Assembly: GCF_014639875.1 (NCBI RefSeq)
Contig: NZ_BMGD01000002.1
Coordinates: forward strand, 1-64,000
Origin: Blastomonas aquatica
GTDB lineage: Bacteria; Pseudomonadota; Alphaproteobacteria; Sphingomonadales; Sphingomonadaceae
DNA length: 64,000 nucleotides
Direction: 5' to 3'
Below the pieces are notes generated by a model. It ran no database searches and was not told the origin of the DNA. It saw only the letters and a list, made by a program, of their open reading frames with translations. The position numbers were made by a program, and so were the translations under genes. This document shows, one piece after another, positions 9,203 through 18,094 of the stretch (positions within the stretch are counted from its first letter, which is position 1; each line of letters starts with the position of its first letter).

Positions 9203-10205
9203 TACGCCAATCCTTCTGCCGGACTGGGCAGCATTTGAACGCGACTATATTGAAACCGGCATCCCGCACCTCTTCGTGGTACGGCAGGATCCAATCGTCT
9301 CGCTCTTCATTGATCAAAATGCGGAGCGTATCGGCGCCCGCTTTGAGCAATCTGGACCTCGCGCAGAAGGCCAGGTTTTTCCTTTTGCCGAGATCCATGT
9401 CGATGAGGTCGCGGGCAACGATCGTCGGCACACCGAAATCTGGACTGATGCCCGCCATCTGTTCTGCAATTTCTACCGCCTGGTTGCTGAAATTGTTGCT
9501 GCTGTCGTCGGGGAGGGAACAAACCCTGATGCGGCACTTGCTGATGCTGTGGAACGATGGGAAGCGTTGATCAGCCGACCTTCGATCATGCCAGAAGAAA
9601 CCCAAGCAGGTCTTTTTGGGGAGTTGTGGCTGATCGAGCGACTAATTGCCTTTCAAGGCATAGATGCCGTCGACGCATGGGTTGGTCCGCTTAGCCAGCC
9701 ACATGACTTTCGGGTCGGCAATGTCGAATTCGAAGTGAAGACAACCTCTAGCGCAAAGCGCATTCATACCATCAACGGTCTTGGGCAGCTGCAGCCGAGC
9801 GTCGATTGCTCCTTGTATCTGCTCTCGCTTAAGCTGGCTAACGCTGGCACTGGCGGCCGCACGCTTCCCGAAGTGGTGTCCGCAATAGAGTCAGGCCTCG
9901 CTTCGTCGCATGCTGCCCTGACCCGCTTCCGTGCAGGCATTGCCATGCTCGGCTATGATCCGGCCGACGCTCCGCTCTATAGCCGACGCCGTCGCTTGCG
10001 CGACGTCCCAGTTCTGATAGCGGTCGGAGACGGTGTGCCCCGCCTGACAGCTGATGCTTTAGCTCAAATTGATGGGCGCTTCTTCACGGCTAGGATCAGC
10101 CAGGTGTCCTATGCGATCGATGTGGACGGCTTTGGTTTCGCCGATGGGACTGAAGAGTTCCACGCTGTTCTGCCCGCTGTCCCCGCTAATACTGGAGCTG
10201 GTTAA
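9192..10205 (+). CDS. PD-(D/E)XK nuclease, DUF4420 family
   Basis: A 337-residue protein with the conserved DUF4420 core: Glu144 in GLFGELWLIERL, Asp172 in the HDF context and the catalytic-looking E-V-K (181-183) in VEFEVKTTS. This matches a restriction-endonuclease fold with an ExK metal site. It overlaps the ATPase gene by 11 bases, and its own stop overlaps the Z1 start (TAATG), so all three proteins are probably made in fixed ratio. It is the probable DNA-cutting subunit of the locus. The start could be either of two adjacent ATGs (9192 or 9195). Confidence 0.85.
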   Translation: MMTDTPILLPDWAAFERDYIETGIPHLFVVRQDPIVSLFIDQNAERIGARFEQSGPRAEGQVFPFAEIHVDEVAGNDRRHTEIWTDARHLFCNFYRLVAEIVAAVVGEGTNPDAALADAVERWEALISRPSIMPEETQAGLFGELWLIERLIAFQGIDAVDAWVGPLSQPHDFRVGNVEFEVKTTSSAKRIHTINGLGQLQPSVDCSLYLLSLKLANAGTGGRTLPEVVSAIESGLASSHAALTRFRAGIAMLGYDPADAPLYSRRRRLRDVPVLIAVGDGVPRLTADALAQIDGRFFTARISQVSYAIDVDGFGFADGTEEFHAVLPAVPANTGAG

Positions 10206-13075
10206 TGTTTGATATCCTGAACGCGGCGCTAGCCGGGATGACTGCGGGCCCGAAAAAACTCGAACGCGCCCTGCAATATGTGGCTGAGGATGAGGCGGGC
10301 TTTAGCCAGGACGCATTGCTCAAGGCGCTAAAAGATGCAGGGCCGGGCGATGATTTACTTGGGATCTTACGGCGGAAGCTCGCAAGGTGGGATAACGAGA
10401 TCGCGGATTGGGCTGGTGTCACACCGGTTAATACTGCCGAACGCCGCACTGTGATCTATGATCGGCTCGGGCTTGATGATCTCTGGAAAGGGTTTTGCAA
10501 CGATCGGTTACCTTTCCAACCGCTCGCTCGACCCACCGTAATCGCGACGGACCACGAGCAGTGGTACACGCCCGAAATCCAGTCAAGCCGCGACTATTAT
10601 TGGAAGCAATATTCAGGACAGCTACTTCGGCAAGGCTGGGCAGAAGATAGCATACTGCAGTTGGATGACAGCACCAGCAGCGTCGTCGAACGCCTCGCCG
10701 ATCCTACGGCGGAGACTGCGTATCAGTCCAAGGGTCTGGTAATCGGCTACGTTCAAAGCGGCAAGACGGCGAACTTCACCGGCGTGATCGCAAAAGCCGC
10801 CGACGCCGGGTACCGCCTGATTATCGTGCTGGGTGGTATGCTGGACGTATTGCGCTCGCAGACCCAACGCCGCATCGACAAGGAGCTCGTGGGCCGCGAA
10901 CTCCTGGATCGCGCTTATGTCAACGATCCCGACTGGGGTGAGTTTTTGACTCACGGAGCAAAGCCGAGCGAGCTTGGAGCCTTTGATTTGGTCAGACTTA
11001 CAGGACCTGAAGGAGACTATCAGCGCTTGGCCCTGGGAGTTGAAGCGCTGAAATTTGCTCCCAAGAATCCGGCACTGCCCTTCAATCACCCCGACAATCT
11101 TTATAGCGCGCCAACGCGAATTGCGGTGCTCAAGAAAAACAGCAAGGTTGTGCAGCGTCTGCTTACCGATCTGACATCGCTGGGGCGTCAGAAGATCGGT
11201 GCGGCGCTCGATCAGGTTCCAGTTCTCATCATTGACGACGAGTCCGATCAGGCTAGCATCAACACGAAGAAGCAGACGCCAGGCGCACTTGAGGAGGAGC
11301 GCAACGCAACAAATCAGGCGATCGTCGATCTGCTCCGACTGCTGCCGAGATCGCAGTATATCGGTTACACTGCGACACCGTTCGCCAACGTGTTTGTCGA
11401 TCCGGCAAGCGAAGGTGATATTTTCCCCAAAGACTTCCTGATCGCTCTGCCCAGACCGATCGGCTATATGGGCGTGTCAGATTTCTACGACTTCGAAGAA
11501 GGCAACGAGGACGTGAAGCCGAACAAGCGTGATTTCGTCCGCGAAGTCATAGGCGAGGACAGCGATCCTAAGAATTTGCAGTCAGCCATTGACAGTTACG
11601 TGCTCGCGGGTGCGATCAAGTTGTGGCGCTCTGAGCGTAATCCAAAGCTCAAATTCCGCCATCACACGATGCTGGTTCACGTGTCCCAGCTTGTTGTCGA
11701 CCAAAAGGCCCTCGCGGGCGATGTCCGTAAAGTGTTTGCGGCCGCGGGCTATGACGGAGGCAAAGGACTCGAGCGATTGGCCGCGTTGTTTGAGGACGAT
11801 TTCAAACCGGTTTTTGATCGGCGCGGTGAGGGTGAGGTATTCCCAGCCTCGTTGGAAGAGCTGTTGCCTAACCTTGGCGATTGTCTCCAGCGGATCGGCG
11901 AGGCGGGAGATGCAGTGCTCGTGGTCAACAACGAAACCAAGGAGCAGACCCCCGACTTCGATAAACAATCAGTTTGGAAGATTTTGGTCGGCGGCACAAA
12001 ACTGTCGCGCGGCTACACGGTTGAAGGACTAACGGTCAGCTATTACCGCCGTCGCGCTGGCGCTGGCGACACGCTGATGCAGATGGGGCGCTGGTTTGGC
12101 TTTCGTCGGGGTTACAAGGATCTGGTTCGGCTCTTCATCGGGACGAAAGAGAAAAAGTCTGCAAAGGGCTACGCGACAATCGATCTTTACGAAGCGTTCG
12201 GCGGCGTGTGCCGCGATGAAGAACTGTTCCGCAAGGACCTAGAGCGGTACGCCTCGATGGAACAGCCGAGGATGACTCCGGCTAAGATCCCGCCCCTTGT
12301 ACCTCAACACATGCTGCGCCCAACTGCTGCGAATAAGATGCGCAACGCCGTTATCCAATTCCGCAATTTTGGCGGGCAATTGGCTGAATCGACCTTCGCG
12401 CCTCACGACGAGGATTTGATCAAGCGCAACAATGAGCTACTGGGCACGCTCCTCAAGGGTGCGGCCATCAATCTTCATACACTTCAGGCGGAAGCCCGCG
12501 GATCACTCAGAACGCTGAAAGCTCATATTGCAACCTTCGAGACCAAGAAGTTGCTGGATTTCCTTCAGGCCTATCGATGGTTCGACCCCCGCAGCAGAGA
12601 GGCTAGCAACGGAAACCCGCTCCAGCTGCAGCTTGAATTCCTTCAGGGCAAAGCGGGCGATCATGAGATCCAGGACTGGTTGCTTCTTAGCCCGCAGATT
12701 AAAAATCCGCGCGGTTTGAACTCCATCAATGGCACTGATTTCGATGTCGTCTATCGTTCCCGCCATGAACTTCCGCATCGGTTTCACACCTACAACGACC
12801 CGGTCCACCGCCAGTTTGCCGAGCATATCTGCTGCCAGAAGGTGCTTCCCCGCGCGAGTGATGAACTGAACGCGCTGCGCTCCCCGCATCGCGGCGTCAT
12901 GCTCTACTATCCCATCACGGACCAAAAGGCGGCCACGAAGAACCCAAAGCCAGCGAAGCCGCCCTTTACCGTCGGCTTTACCCTGCTGTTTCCCGAGAAC
13001 CACATCCAATCACCGCTTGGCTTCACCGTTCGCATGCCGGATAAGCCTGAGGATGCCGTTATCAACGTTGATTAA
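10205..13075 (+). CDS. Z1-domain superfamily II-type helicase
   Basis: A 956-residue protein. It has a Walker A-like GYVQSGKTANF (about residue 180), a Walker B DDES in VLIIDDESDQAS (about 341), motif III-like GYTATPFANVF (about 386) and motif V/VI-like GGTKLSRGYTVEG and QMGRWFGFR (about 595-632). The region after the helicase core is the Z1 domain. Families of this type occur almost only in predicted restriction loci. It probably translocates or remodels DNA so the DUF4420 nuclease can cut unmodified targets. The start shares TAATG with the upstream stop. Full length for the family. Confidence 0.87.
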   Translation: MFDILNAALAGMTAGPKKLERALQYVAEDEAGFSQDALLKALKDAGPGDDLLGILRRKLARWDNEIADWAGVTPVNTAERRTVIYDRLGLDDLWKGFCNDRLPFQPLARPTVIATDHEQWYTPEIQSSRDYYWKQYSGQLLRQGWAEDSILQLDDSTSSVVERLADPTAETAYQSKGLVIGYVQSGKTANFTGVIAKAADAGYRLIIVLGGMLDVLRSQTQRRIDKELVGRELLDRAYVNDPDWGEFLTHGAKPSELGAFDLVRLTGPEGDYQRLALGVEALKFAPKNPALPFNHPDNLYSAPTRIAVLKKNSKVVQRLLTDLTSLGRQKIGAALDQVPVLIIDDESDQASINTKKQTPGALEEERNATNQAIVDLLRLLPRSQYIGYTATPFANVFVDPASEGDIFPKDFLIALPRPIGYMGVSDFYDFEEGNEDVKPNKRDFVREVIGEDSDPKNLQSAIDSYVLAGAIKLWRSERNPKLKFRHHTMLVHVSQLVVDQKALAGDVRKVFAAAGYDGGKGLERLAALFEDDFKPVFDRRGEGEVFPASLEELLPNLGDCLQRIGEAGDAVLVVNNETKEQTPDFDKQSVWKILVGGTKLSRGYTVEGLTVSYYRRRAGAGDTLMQMGRWFGFRRGYKDLVRLFIGTKEKKSAKGYATIDLYEAFGGVCRDEELFRKDLERYASMEQPRMTPAKIPPLVPQHMLRPTAANKMRNAVIQFRNFGGQLAESTFAPHDEDLIKRNNELLGTLLKGAAINLHTLQAEARGSLRTLKAHIATFETKKLLDFLQAYRWFDPRSREASNGNPLQLQLEFLQGKAGDHEIQDWLLLSPQIKNPRGLNSINGTDFDVVYRSRHELPHRFHTYNDPVHRQFAEHICCQKVLPRASDELNALRSPHRGVMLYYPITDQKAATKNPKPAKPPFTVGFTLLFPENHIQSPLGFTVRMPDKPEDAVINVD

Positions 13076-13238
13076 GGCTGCCCCGAGTCAACTCGGCCAT
13101 CATCCCGCTCGCCCGATCGATTTTGGCCATTGCCTAAGCGAGTCCACCCGGGCAGAGTCGGCAGGGATAAGGCGGCCGTGACATTTGACATCGGTTTTCG
13201 AGTTTCGGATCCGTTTCAAACCATTGATAGGGTTGCCC

Positions 13239-14303
13239 ATGGGCTTTAAACTGATCGATCTGTTCTGTGGCGCTGGCGGCATGTCCCTCGGCTTTTCGGA
13301 CAAACGATTCTGCGGTGATTTCGAACCTGTGCTGGCCGTTGATAATGACGCCGCAGCAATTGCGACGCATAAGGCAAATTTTTCGGGCGAGGCGGTTTGC
13401 GGCAATGTCGAGGAATGGCTGAAGAGCGCCGATATCCCTGCGGCGGATGTGGTCATCGGTGGACCGCCTTGCCAAGGGTTCAGCCTTTTAAATAAGAAGC
13501 GCGACGGCGATGCTCGGCGTGCACTGTGGGAGCCATATCTCGACGTGGTAGTGCGATCGGGCGCACGTATCTTCGTTATGGAAAATGTGACGGAGTTGAT
13601 GCGTTCGCCGGAGCTAGTCGCGATTCGTGAGCGCGCAGAAAAGGAAGGCTTCCGCACGAGTGCGGAAATTCTAAACACCGCAAATTACGGGGCACCGCAA
13701 ACGCGGAAGCGGACGATTTTGATCGGCTGGAAGCCGGGTGCTTGGACACCTGAATTCCCCCCGCTGAAGACGCATGCAGAACCCGGAACCGACAGCAATC
13801 TTCCTCGGTGGCGCACTGTTCGAGATGTCATTGCCGATCTGCCTGTTCCAGTAATGACCGAGATTCAGGGGCCAGCACCGCTGGATCTACACATCAAGCG
13901 CAATCCGACAGCGATGAGTCTGAAGCGCTACAAAGCTGTTCCGCTGGGCGGTAATCGCTTCGACTTGCAGCGCAACGCGCCCGACATCACCCCGGACTGC
14001 TGGATCAGGAAGACCTCAGGCGGCACCGATCTATTCGGTCGACTTTGGTGGGACCGGCCCTCGGTTACAATCCGAACCGAGTTCTACAAGCCCGAAAAGG
14101 GCCGCTATCTACACCCTGATCAACATCGCCCGATTACACATCGTGAGGCGGCTCGACTGATGGGCTTCCCGGACGATTTCCGATTTTGCGGCAGTAAGGT
14201 TGAAGTCGCTCGTCAGATCGGCAATGCGGTGCCGCCGCCGTTCGCCGGTGTGCTCGGCCGACTTGTTTCGAATATGCTTGCACCAATGGCCAAAAGCGCT
14301 TGA
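13239..14303 (+). CDS. DNA (cytosine-5-)-methyltransferase
   Basis: A 354-residue C5-methyltransferase of the Dcm type. Motif I is LIDLFCGAGGMSLGF at the N terminus, motif IV GGPPCQGFS with the catalytic Cys near residue 77, motif VI MENVTEL, motif VIII QTRKRTILIG, and motifs IX/X RLMGFPDDF and QIGNAVPP. The target-recognition region is between about 200 and 290. The ATG at 13239 puts motif I at residues 3-17 as usual; an upstream TTG is possible. It follows the Z1 gene by about 160 bp and is the natural modification arm that protects host DNA. The recognition sequence cannot be read from the protein. Confidence 0.9.
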   Translation: MGFKLIDLFCGAGGMSLGFSDKRFCGDFEPVLAVDNDAAAIATHKANFSGEAVCGNVEEWLKSADIPAADVVIGGPPCQGFSLLNKKRDGDARRALWEPYLDVVVRSGARIFVMENVTELMRSPELVAIRERAEKEGFRTSAEILNTANYGAPQTRKRTILIGWKPGAWTPEFPPLKTHAEPGTDSNLPRWRTVRDVIADLPVPVMTEIQGPAPLDLHIKRNPTAMSLKRYKAVPLGGNRFDLQRNAPDITPDCWIRKTSGGTDLFGRLWWDRPSVTIRTEFYKPEKGRYLHPDQHRPITHREAARLMGFPDDFRFCGSKVEVARQIGNAVPPPFAGVLGRLVSNMLAPMAKSA

Positions 14304-14728
14304 TCTGAATGCGGGCTGCCCACGACGACTAAGATGGGTCGCGCTCTGAGCGTCTTAAACCACTGGTCGCTAACTTTGCTGTTCACTCGGAAAGCGTCAT
14401 TCTTCGTAAACGTGTTCGGACCCAGTCCTAGCCTTGCCCCATCAGCCAAATCGCCATTTGGCGGCGTTGCGCAATGTGGATGGCGGCTTTCAGGATTGCA
14501 CTGTGATTGGTCGAATGGCCAAAAATGGGCTGCATTATTCAACGTCTGCTTCGTAGCACCCATAAGTGAGCTTCTATCGGTAGCGGAGGTCAATGGCCGC
14601 TACAGTGGACGGCCGGGTGTGGTCGTAAGTTGTCTTTCGCGATCAGTTCTGGCGAATGGCTGCGTTATTGGATCGCACACTTAGAAGCCGACATTATGCG
14701 GATAGCCCAAATATCGTGGTTCCGCTGA
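14304..14728. other. Intergenic, no supported gene
   Basis: About 425 bp between the convergent methyltransferase and HNH genes. The open frames on both strands look accidental. No T-tailed hairpin was found. Confidence 0.5.
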
Positions 14729-15817
14729 TCAGCCCGCTTTGGCTAGGGCTATCTTCCGGTGTTCGATGCGGTGGCAGGTAGCGCAGAGCAGTGCAAGGTC
14801 CACAAGTGCTGTCTTTGTGCCGGGGGGAAGATCTGCAAGCGGAACCTTGTGATGCACATCCAGCCCGGCATCGAAAAATGCCGGGCCGTGCTTTGCCGCG
14901 GGTTCAAATCCGCACTCCTCGCAGGCGAGTTTGCCGGTGGCAGCCAGGACAGCGGCCTTTTTGTCGCGGGCGAGGCCGGGGGCCCTCTCGCGCCGGAGGT
15001 GTTCGACCCGCCTGGGATGGCCCTCGACCCAGCGGCGATCGTCATTTTCGTTCGGTAACGGCGGGCTATCGGTTCCGGCCGGCTTGTCGCCAGCGATGGG
15101 CTCCCCTTTGGGAACAATGAGGTAACCCGCTGCCTGAAGCAGTTCGAACGACGGTTGCGACCATCCGGCGCTGAAATGAGCCGGAAATGCCTCGATGCCG
15201 AGTACTCGTTCAAGCGCCAGGCCGAAGACCTTTTTGGGCGGGAACCGCAGGCCTCCCGGCGTGACGAGATCATAATCGCGCGAGTCTGCGAAATTTGGGG
15301 CGTCCCCTCCCTGAGCAAGTGCAAACACAGCGGCGTGGATATCGGCAGGCGTGACCTTGCGTTGTTCGCTGGTGGTAAGCCGCTGAGGGCCGTCTGCGAC
15401 GCGATTTAGCTTCAGTTGCTCAACAAGTTCGCCGCCAGCGAACTCAAATCTCAGCCGCTTGGTAGAGTTGCCGACATTGTTGCCGGCCGGCTTGCCAAAG
15501 TCCCGCATTCGTGTGCGCAGGGCAGTAGCTGCTGCCGTCGCGCCAAGCGCAACAAGCTCCGGCCCTTCTGCAAGCACCCGGCTCGCGGCGTCGGGAAACG
15601 CCTGTACAGCGTCGCGGCTTGCCAGAAGGACACGCTCAAGGTTTGAGGACTGGCCAAGGGATCGGGCGAGAATAGTCTCGAGTGCTGCGCTGTACTGTGC
15701 ATTGCGTGCATGCGGGCCAGTTCCGCCCCGGCTTTCAAGAACGATCGCCCCAGGTTCGACGCCGATGGTCGCATCGAGCTGCTGACCATTTAACTCAATT
15801 CGATAGGTTTCTGGCAT
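14729..15817 (-). CDS. HNH endonuclease, McrA-like type IV candidate
   Basis: A 362-residue protein. The C-terminal HNH/zinc module is clear: CEEC (about residue 303), DVHHKVPL with the catalytic His (about 326), then LLCATCHRIEHR, where two Cys complete the zinc site. The usual Asn of CxNCH is Thr here. The middle (about 155-245: DYDLVTPGGLRFPPKKVFGL, then a second block ending in LLQAAGYLIV) resembles the N-terminal head domain of ScoMcrA-type modification-dependent endonucleases; this is from memory of the pattern and less certain. It converges on the cytosine methyltransferase gene. If it cuts 5-methylcytosine DNA the two would conflict, so a different modification or specificity is more likely. 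Confidence 0.7.
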   Translation of the reverse strand: MPETYRIELNGQQLDATIGVEPGAIVLESRGGTGPHARNAQYSAALETILARSLGQSSNLERVLLASRDAVQAFPDAASRVLAEGPELVALGATAAATALRTRMRDFGKPAGNNVGNSTKRLRFEFAGGELVEQLKLNRVADGPQRLTTSEQRKVTPADIHAAVFALAQGGDAPNFADSRDYDLVTPGGLRFPPKKVFGLALERVLGIEAFPAHFSAGWSQPSFELLQAAGYLIVPKGEPIAGDKPAGTDSPPLPNENDDRRWVEGHPRRVEHLRRERAPGLARDKKAAVLAATGKLACEECGFEPAAKHGPAFFDAGLDVHHKVPLADLPPGTKTALVDLALLCATCHRIEHRKIALAKAG

Positions 15818-16049
15818 TGGTGTGTCTCGACCTCAGTAGCGCAGCATCCAAAGAATTCTCTGGCAGAAGCTTCCTATATTTTTTCCTGCAGTTTGTCCGG
15901 CGGGTTTCTGTGTCGTTGAGCGTGCCAGCAACAGGCTGGACCCTTGGTTCAGTCACCGGAGCTGCAACACTGCGGCGTAGCGGCATTTTTACATTCGCTC
16001 TTGGTTGTCTCAGATGACCGTGATGACCGTAAGATAGCGACAGATCAAG
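15818..16049. other. Intergenic, decayed sequence
   Basis: Upstream of the HNH gene and downstream of the Hsp70-like remnant. A minus-strand frame stays open through it as an extension of the remnant, but its composition is no longer protein-like. It presumably holds the HNH promoter. Confidence 0.4.
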
Positions 16050-16290
16050 CAGCCACGGTCCTGGATGATCGTCCATGCCGATGAGTGCCAGGGCGTTGGC
16101 GAGGGAAGTCAGCTGATTGCCTGTTGCACGTCGTTCCTGACCGAACGCTTCTTCGGAGAGCGTGCTGATGGCAGGGGTCAAAGATGATCCTCCGGTCAGC
16201 AAGATCCCTGGCGATGTTGATGGATGTGACGCCTGCCCCGGCAAGGGCGGTGTCCATCATTGCTTCAATGCGCTGGGGGTGGCGGGCCAT
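16050..16290 (-). pseudogene. C-terminal remnant of an Hsp70-like (YegD-type) chaperone
   Basis: The start of this stretch reads RIEAMMDTALAGAGVTSINIARD. Near 16207 the frame shifts and continues as ILLTGGSSLTPAISTL, then FGQERRATGNQLTSLANALAL. Together these match the end of Hsp70-family ATPases (the LTGGSS phosphate-binding loop followed by the R..G..FTS.A.GLAL helix). The ATPase N terminus is absent, and upstream there is only a short open stretch ending in TAATG. It is therefore a truncated, frameshifted leftover. A single-base sequencing error could explain the shift but not the missing front. Confidence 0.6.
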
Positions 16291-16416
16291 TATGCGGACT
16301 GGCTGCGCTCGACATCAGCTGCAATCACGATGCAGGCGGTGAATGCGAGCGTTGCTTTGTCGTTGCCTGACAGGGCCTGATCGGGCTGTCCGACAGGATC
16401 AAAGAGCCCGATCTGT

Positions 16417-16533
16417 TCAGCTGAACAGCCAGAGCAGCAGCCCGGCAGGGCCCGCCAGCGTCAGCACTGTGACGATCCAGAATTCGAAGCGCGACACGGG
16501 CCTGTCATCGGGATCTGGCCAGTCGCGGGGCAT
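16417..16533 (-). CDS. 38-residue single-pass membrane peptide
   Basis: A tiny frame starting MPRDWPDPDD, with a charged N-terminal half and a hydrophobic helix (FEFWIVTVLTLAGPAGLLLW) that ends at Ser-Phe-Ser-type residues before the stop. It begins 22 bases after the SRAP stop, in the same direction, so it is probably cotranscribed. No family was recognised, and the ribosome-binding site is weak (GAGAG). Short soluble-head/single-helix peptides like this are common next to stress genes, but a chance frame is possible. Confidence 0.4.
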   Translation of the reverse strand: MPRDWPDPDDRPVSRFEFWIVTVLTLAGPAGLLLWLFS

Positions 16534-16554
16534 GTCGGCAGGCTCTCATTCAGA

Positions 16555-17214
16555 TCACAGAAGCAGCGGCGTGTCGGCGGCGCGGCGGCTTGACCAGGGC
16601 TCGCCTGTCTGCTCGACACTCAGCCGGTCTGCCGGATACTGGCGCAACAGCGTCAGTGCCTCTGCTGCCGGAGCATGCAGCCAGCGATCATGGTCTTCTG
16701 CATTCAGGATCACCGGCATCCTGTCATGGATGTGCCAGAGCTCCTTTGTCGCATCGACCATCACGCCGGTATAGCTGTGGCCCCATTCGTTGCTGGGACG
16801 CCACAGGCCTGCCCAGGCGGCGAGCGGCTGGTCGGCAACGTTGATCCAGGTCTTTGTCATTCGTCCTGGCTCGCCCTCGGCCTCGGCAAAGGCTGTGAAC
16901 GGGATCAGGCAGCGATACGTTGTGTCGGTGAACCACCTCTTCCACATGCCATGCGCCGACATCAGTTTGTCTTCGCGTGCATTGTTGACCGGGTTCGGCT
17001 TATTGGGCCTGCCGGTCTTTTTGTTCAGCGACTGTCGCGGAAAGCCCCAGGTCATGGCCTGCAGCTTTCGCTGGCCATCGTCTTCGCGGACCACGAACCC
17101 CTGATATCCTGGATACACGTCACCGGGGGCGGCATTGGTGTTTCTGTCGGCCAGCGCGAAAAATGCCTGCGCAACTTCCTCGATCGACGTTTTCAGGGTT
17201 ACAAGATTGCACAT
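16555..17214 (-). CDS. SOS response-associated peptidase (SRAP/YedK/HMCES)
   Basis: A 219-residue SRAP-family protein. The catalytic Cys2 directly follows the initiator Met (MCNLVTL), which fixes the start at 17214. Other active-site residues are visible: Asn in VNNAREDKL, Glu in FTAFAEAEGE and His in HDRMPVIL. Family members form a thiazolidine crosslink with abasic sites in single-stranded DNA and shield them from error-prone repair. It lies downstream of the LexA-boxed DUF6771/zinc-protein pair, with a 177-bp gap. No LexA box was seen directly upstream of it. Confidence 0.93.
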   Translation of the reverse strand: MCNLVTLKTSIEEVAQAFFALADRNTNAAPGDVYPGYQGFVVREDDGQRKLQAMTWGFPRQSLNKKTGRPNKPNPVNNAREDKLMSAHGMWKRWFTDTTYRCLIPFTAFAEAEGEPGRMTKTWINVADQPLAAWAGLWRPSNEWGHSYTGVMVDATKELWHIHDRMPVILNAEDHDRWLHAPAAEALTLLRQYPADRLSVEQTGEPWSSRRAADTPLLL

Positions 17215-17391
17215 CTTACCCGCTCCCGTCGCACGGCTTTCCACCCGACACCTTCAGCGGGTCTTCTTATACCTTAGCGATATTCAGGTACATGTTCCTG
17301 AATGTCCAGCCAGTCTGATGGCAGTTGTTCTGTGTTGCTGTCGCATGACCGCTGATGGAGCGTTCGTCCGCAATTGCTTCGTGTGCAGGAT

Positions 17392-17721
17392 TCAGCTCCG
17401 GAACCGGCTTATCGCGCGCTTCCACTCGCGCTCCGGCGGAAAGGCGAGCTCGATATCTCTCGTGCTCTGGCTGACGAGCTCGAGGCGAACCGGTCGCACC
17501 CGTCTGCGATTTTGCAGGCTGCACCGGCGGCACCAGAAATGCTCCCGAGCCGGCTCCAGCCGGTCATCCCACCTCCTTTTCTGGAAATGCCACCACAGAC
17601 CATGCGGATTGAAGGTTGCGTTGTGCCCGCAGAGACAGACCGGCTGAACTGCATAATGCCATGCAGCTGCTTCGAACAGACAGGTCGCACGGCGCATCCC
17701 GTCGCGGGTCCAGCCGCCCAT
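17392..17721 (-). CDS. Small zinc-ribbon-like protein
   Basis: A 109-residue protein with paired Cys/His positions that suggest a zinc site: CLCGHNATFNPHGLWWHFQ (about 29-47) and HFWCRRC (about 61-67). The family is conserved in sphingomonads in my recollection but has no assigned function. The start codon follows the upstream DUF6771 stop by one base, so the two are an operon. The C terminus is basic (REWKRAISRFR), which fits nucleic-acid binding. With the upstream LexA box, a DNA-damage role is likely but inferred. Confidence 0.6.
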   Translation of the reverse strand: MGGWTRDGMRRATCLFEAAAWHYAVQPVCLCGHNATFNPHGLWWHFQKRRWDDRLEPAREHFWCRRCSLQNRRRVRPVRLELVSQSTRDIELAFPPEREWKRAISRFRS

Positions 17722-17722
17722 G

Positions 17723-17917
17723 TCACAGGCCGAGCTCAGGCTGCTCGTCTGTTTCGCCCGGCCGTTGCGATTGCGTCAGCGTCTCGGCTATCGCCCGTGC
17801 CAGTTCCTGCGCTGCATCATCGCGGATATGGCGGGCAGGCGCGGTTATACCAACACGCGCCCAGCCGGGGGCTGCGAGTATCGCGGTGGCCATGTCTTTA
17901 ATATCGATTCGGGTCAT
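17723..17917 (-). CDS. DUF6771 family protein
   Basis: A 64-residue protein beginning MTRIDIKDMATAILAAPGWA, the recognisable DUF6771 pattern (ATAIL.APGWARVG.TAP..HIR..AA.ELA). The ATG at 17917 is chosen because a LexA box lies 11-25 bp upstream of it and upstream frame extensions are Cys-rich noise. In sphingomonads this family often accompanies SOS mutagenesis genes (imuA, imuB, dnaE2) in my recollection; those are absent here, so this looks like a surviving piece of such a cassette. Confidence 0.65.
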   Translation of the reverse strand: MTRIDIKDMATAILAAPGWARVGITAPARHIRDDAAQELARAIAETLTQSQRPGETDEQPELGL

Positions 17918-17927
17918 GCCCTTATGA

Positions 17928-17942
17928 GAACAAAAACAGAAC
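17928..17942 (-). promoter_or_regulatory. LexA (SOS) box
   Basis: Exact match to the alphaproteobacterial LexA operator. On the minus strand it reads GTTCTGTTTTTGTTC (GTTC-N7-GTTC), placed 11 bp before the DUF6771 start codon, where bound LexA would block transcription. Confidence 0.7.
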
Positions 17943-18094
17943 AAATATGCAATATGTTTGCTGCAGACCGATTGTTGGACTTCTGCCAAGGCTATCCCTG
18001 TCGCTACATGGCTGGTGACGCAGGCTTTGACCGCGGCGCAATTTGAGTGGGCTGTGCCTTGCGCCAAGCGGCATCCGTGCATTACCTCCAAAGG

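Noticed and set aside
15795-16244. 149-codon minus-strand frame as a complete gene
   Set aside because: Only its front matches Hsp70; the rest is decayed. It is treated as part of the remnant.
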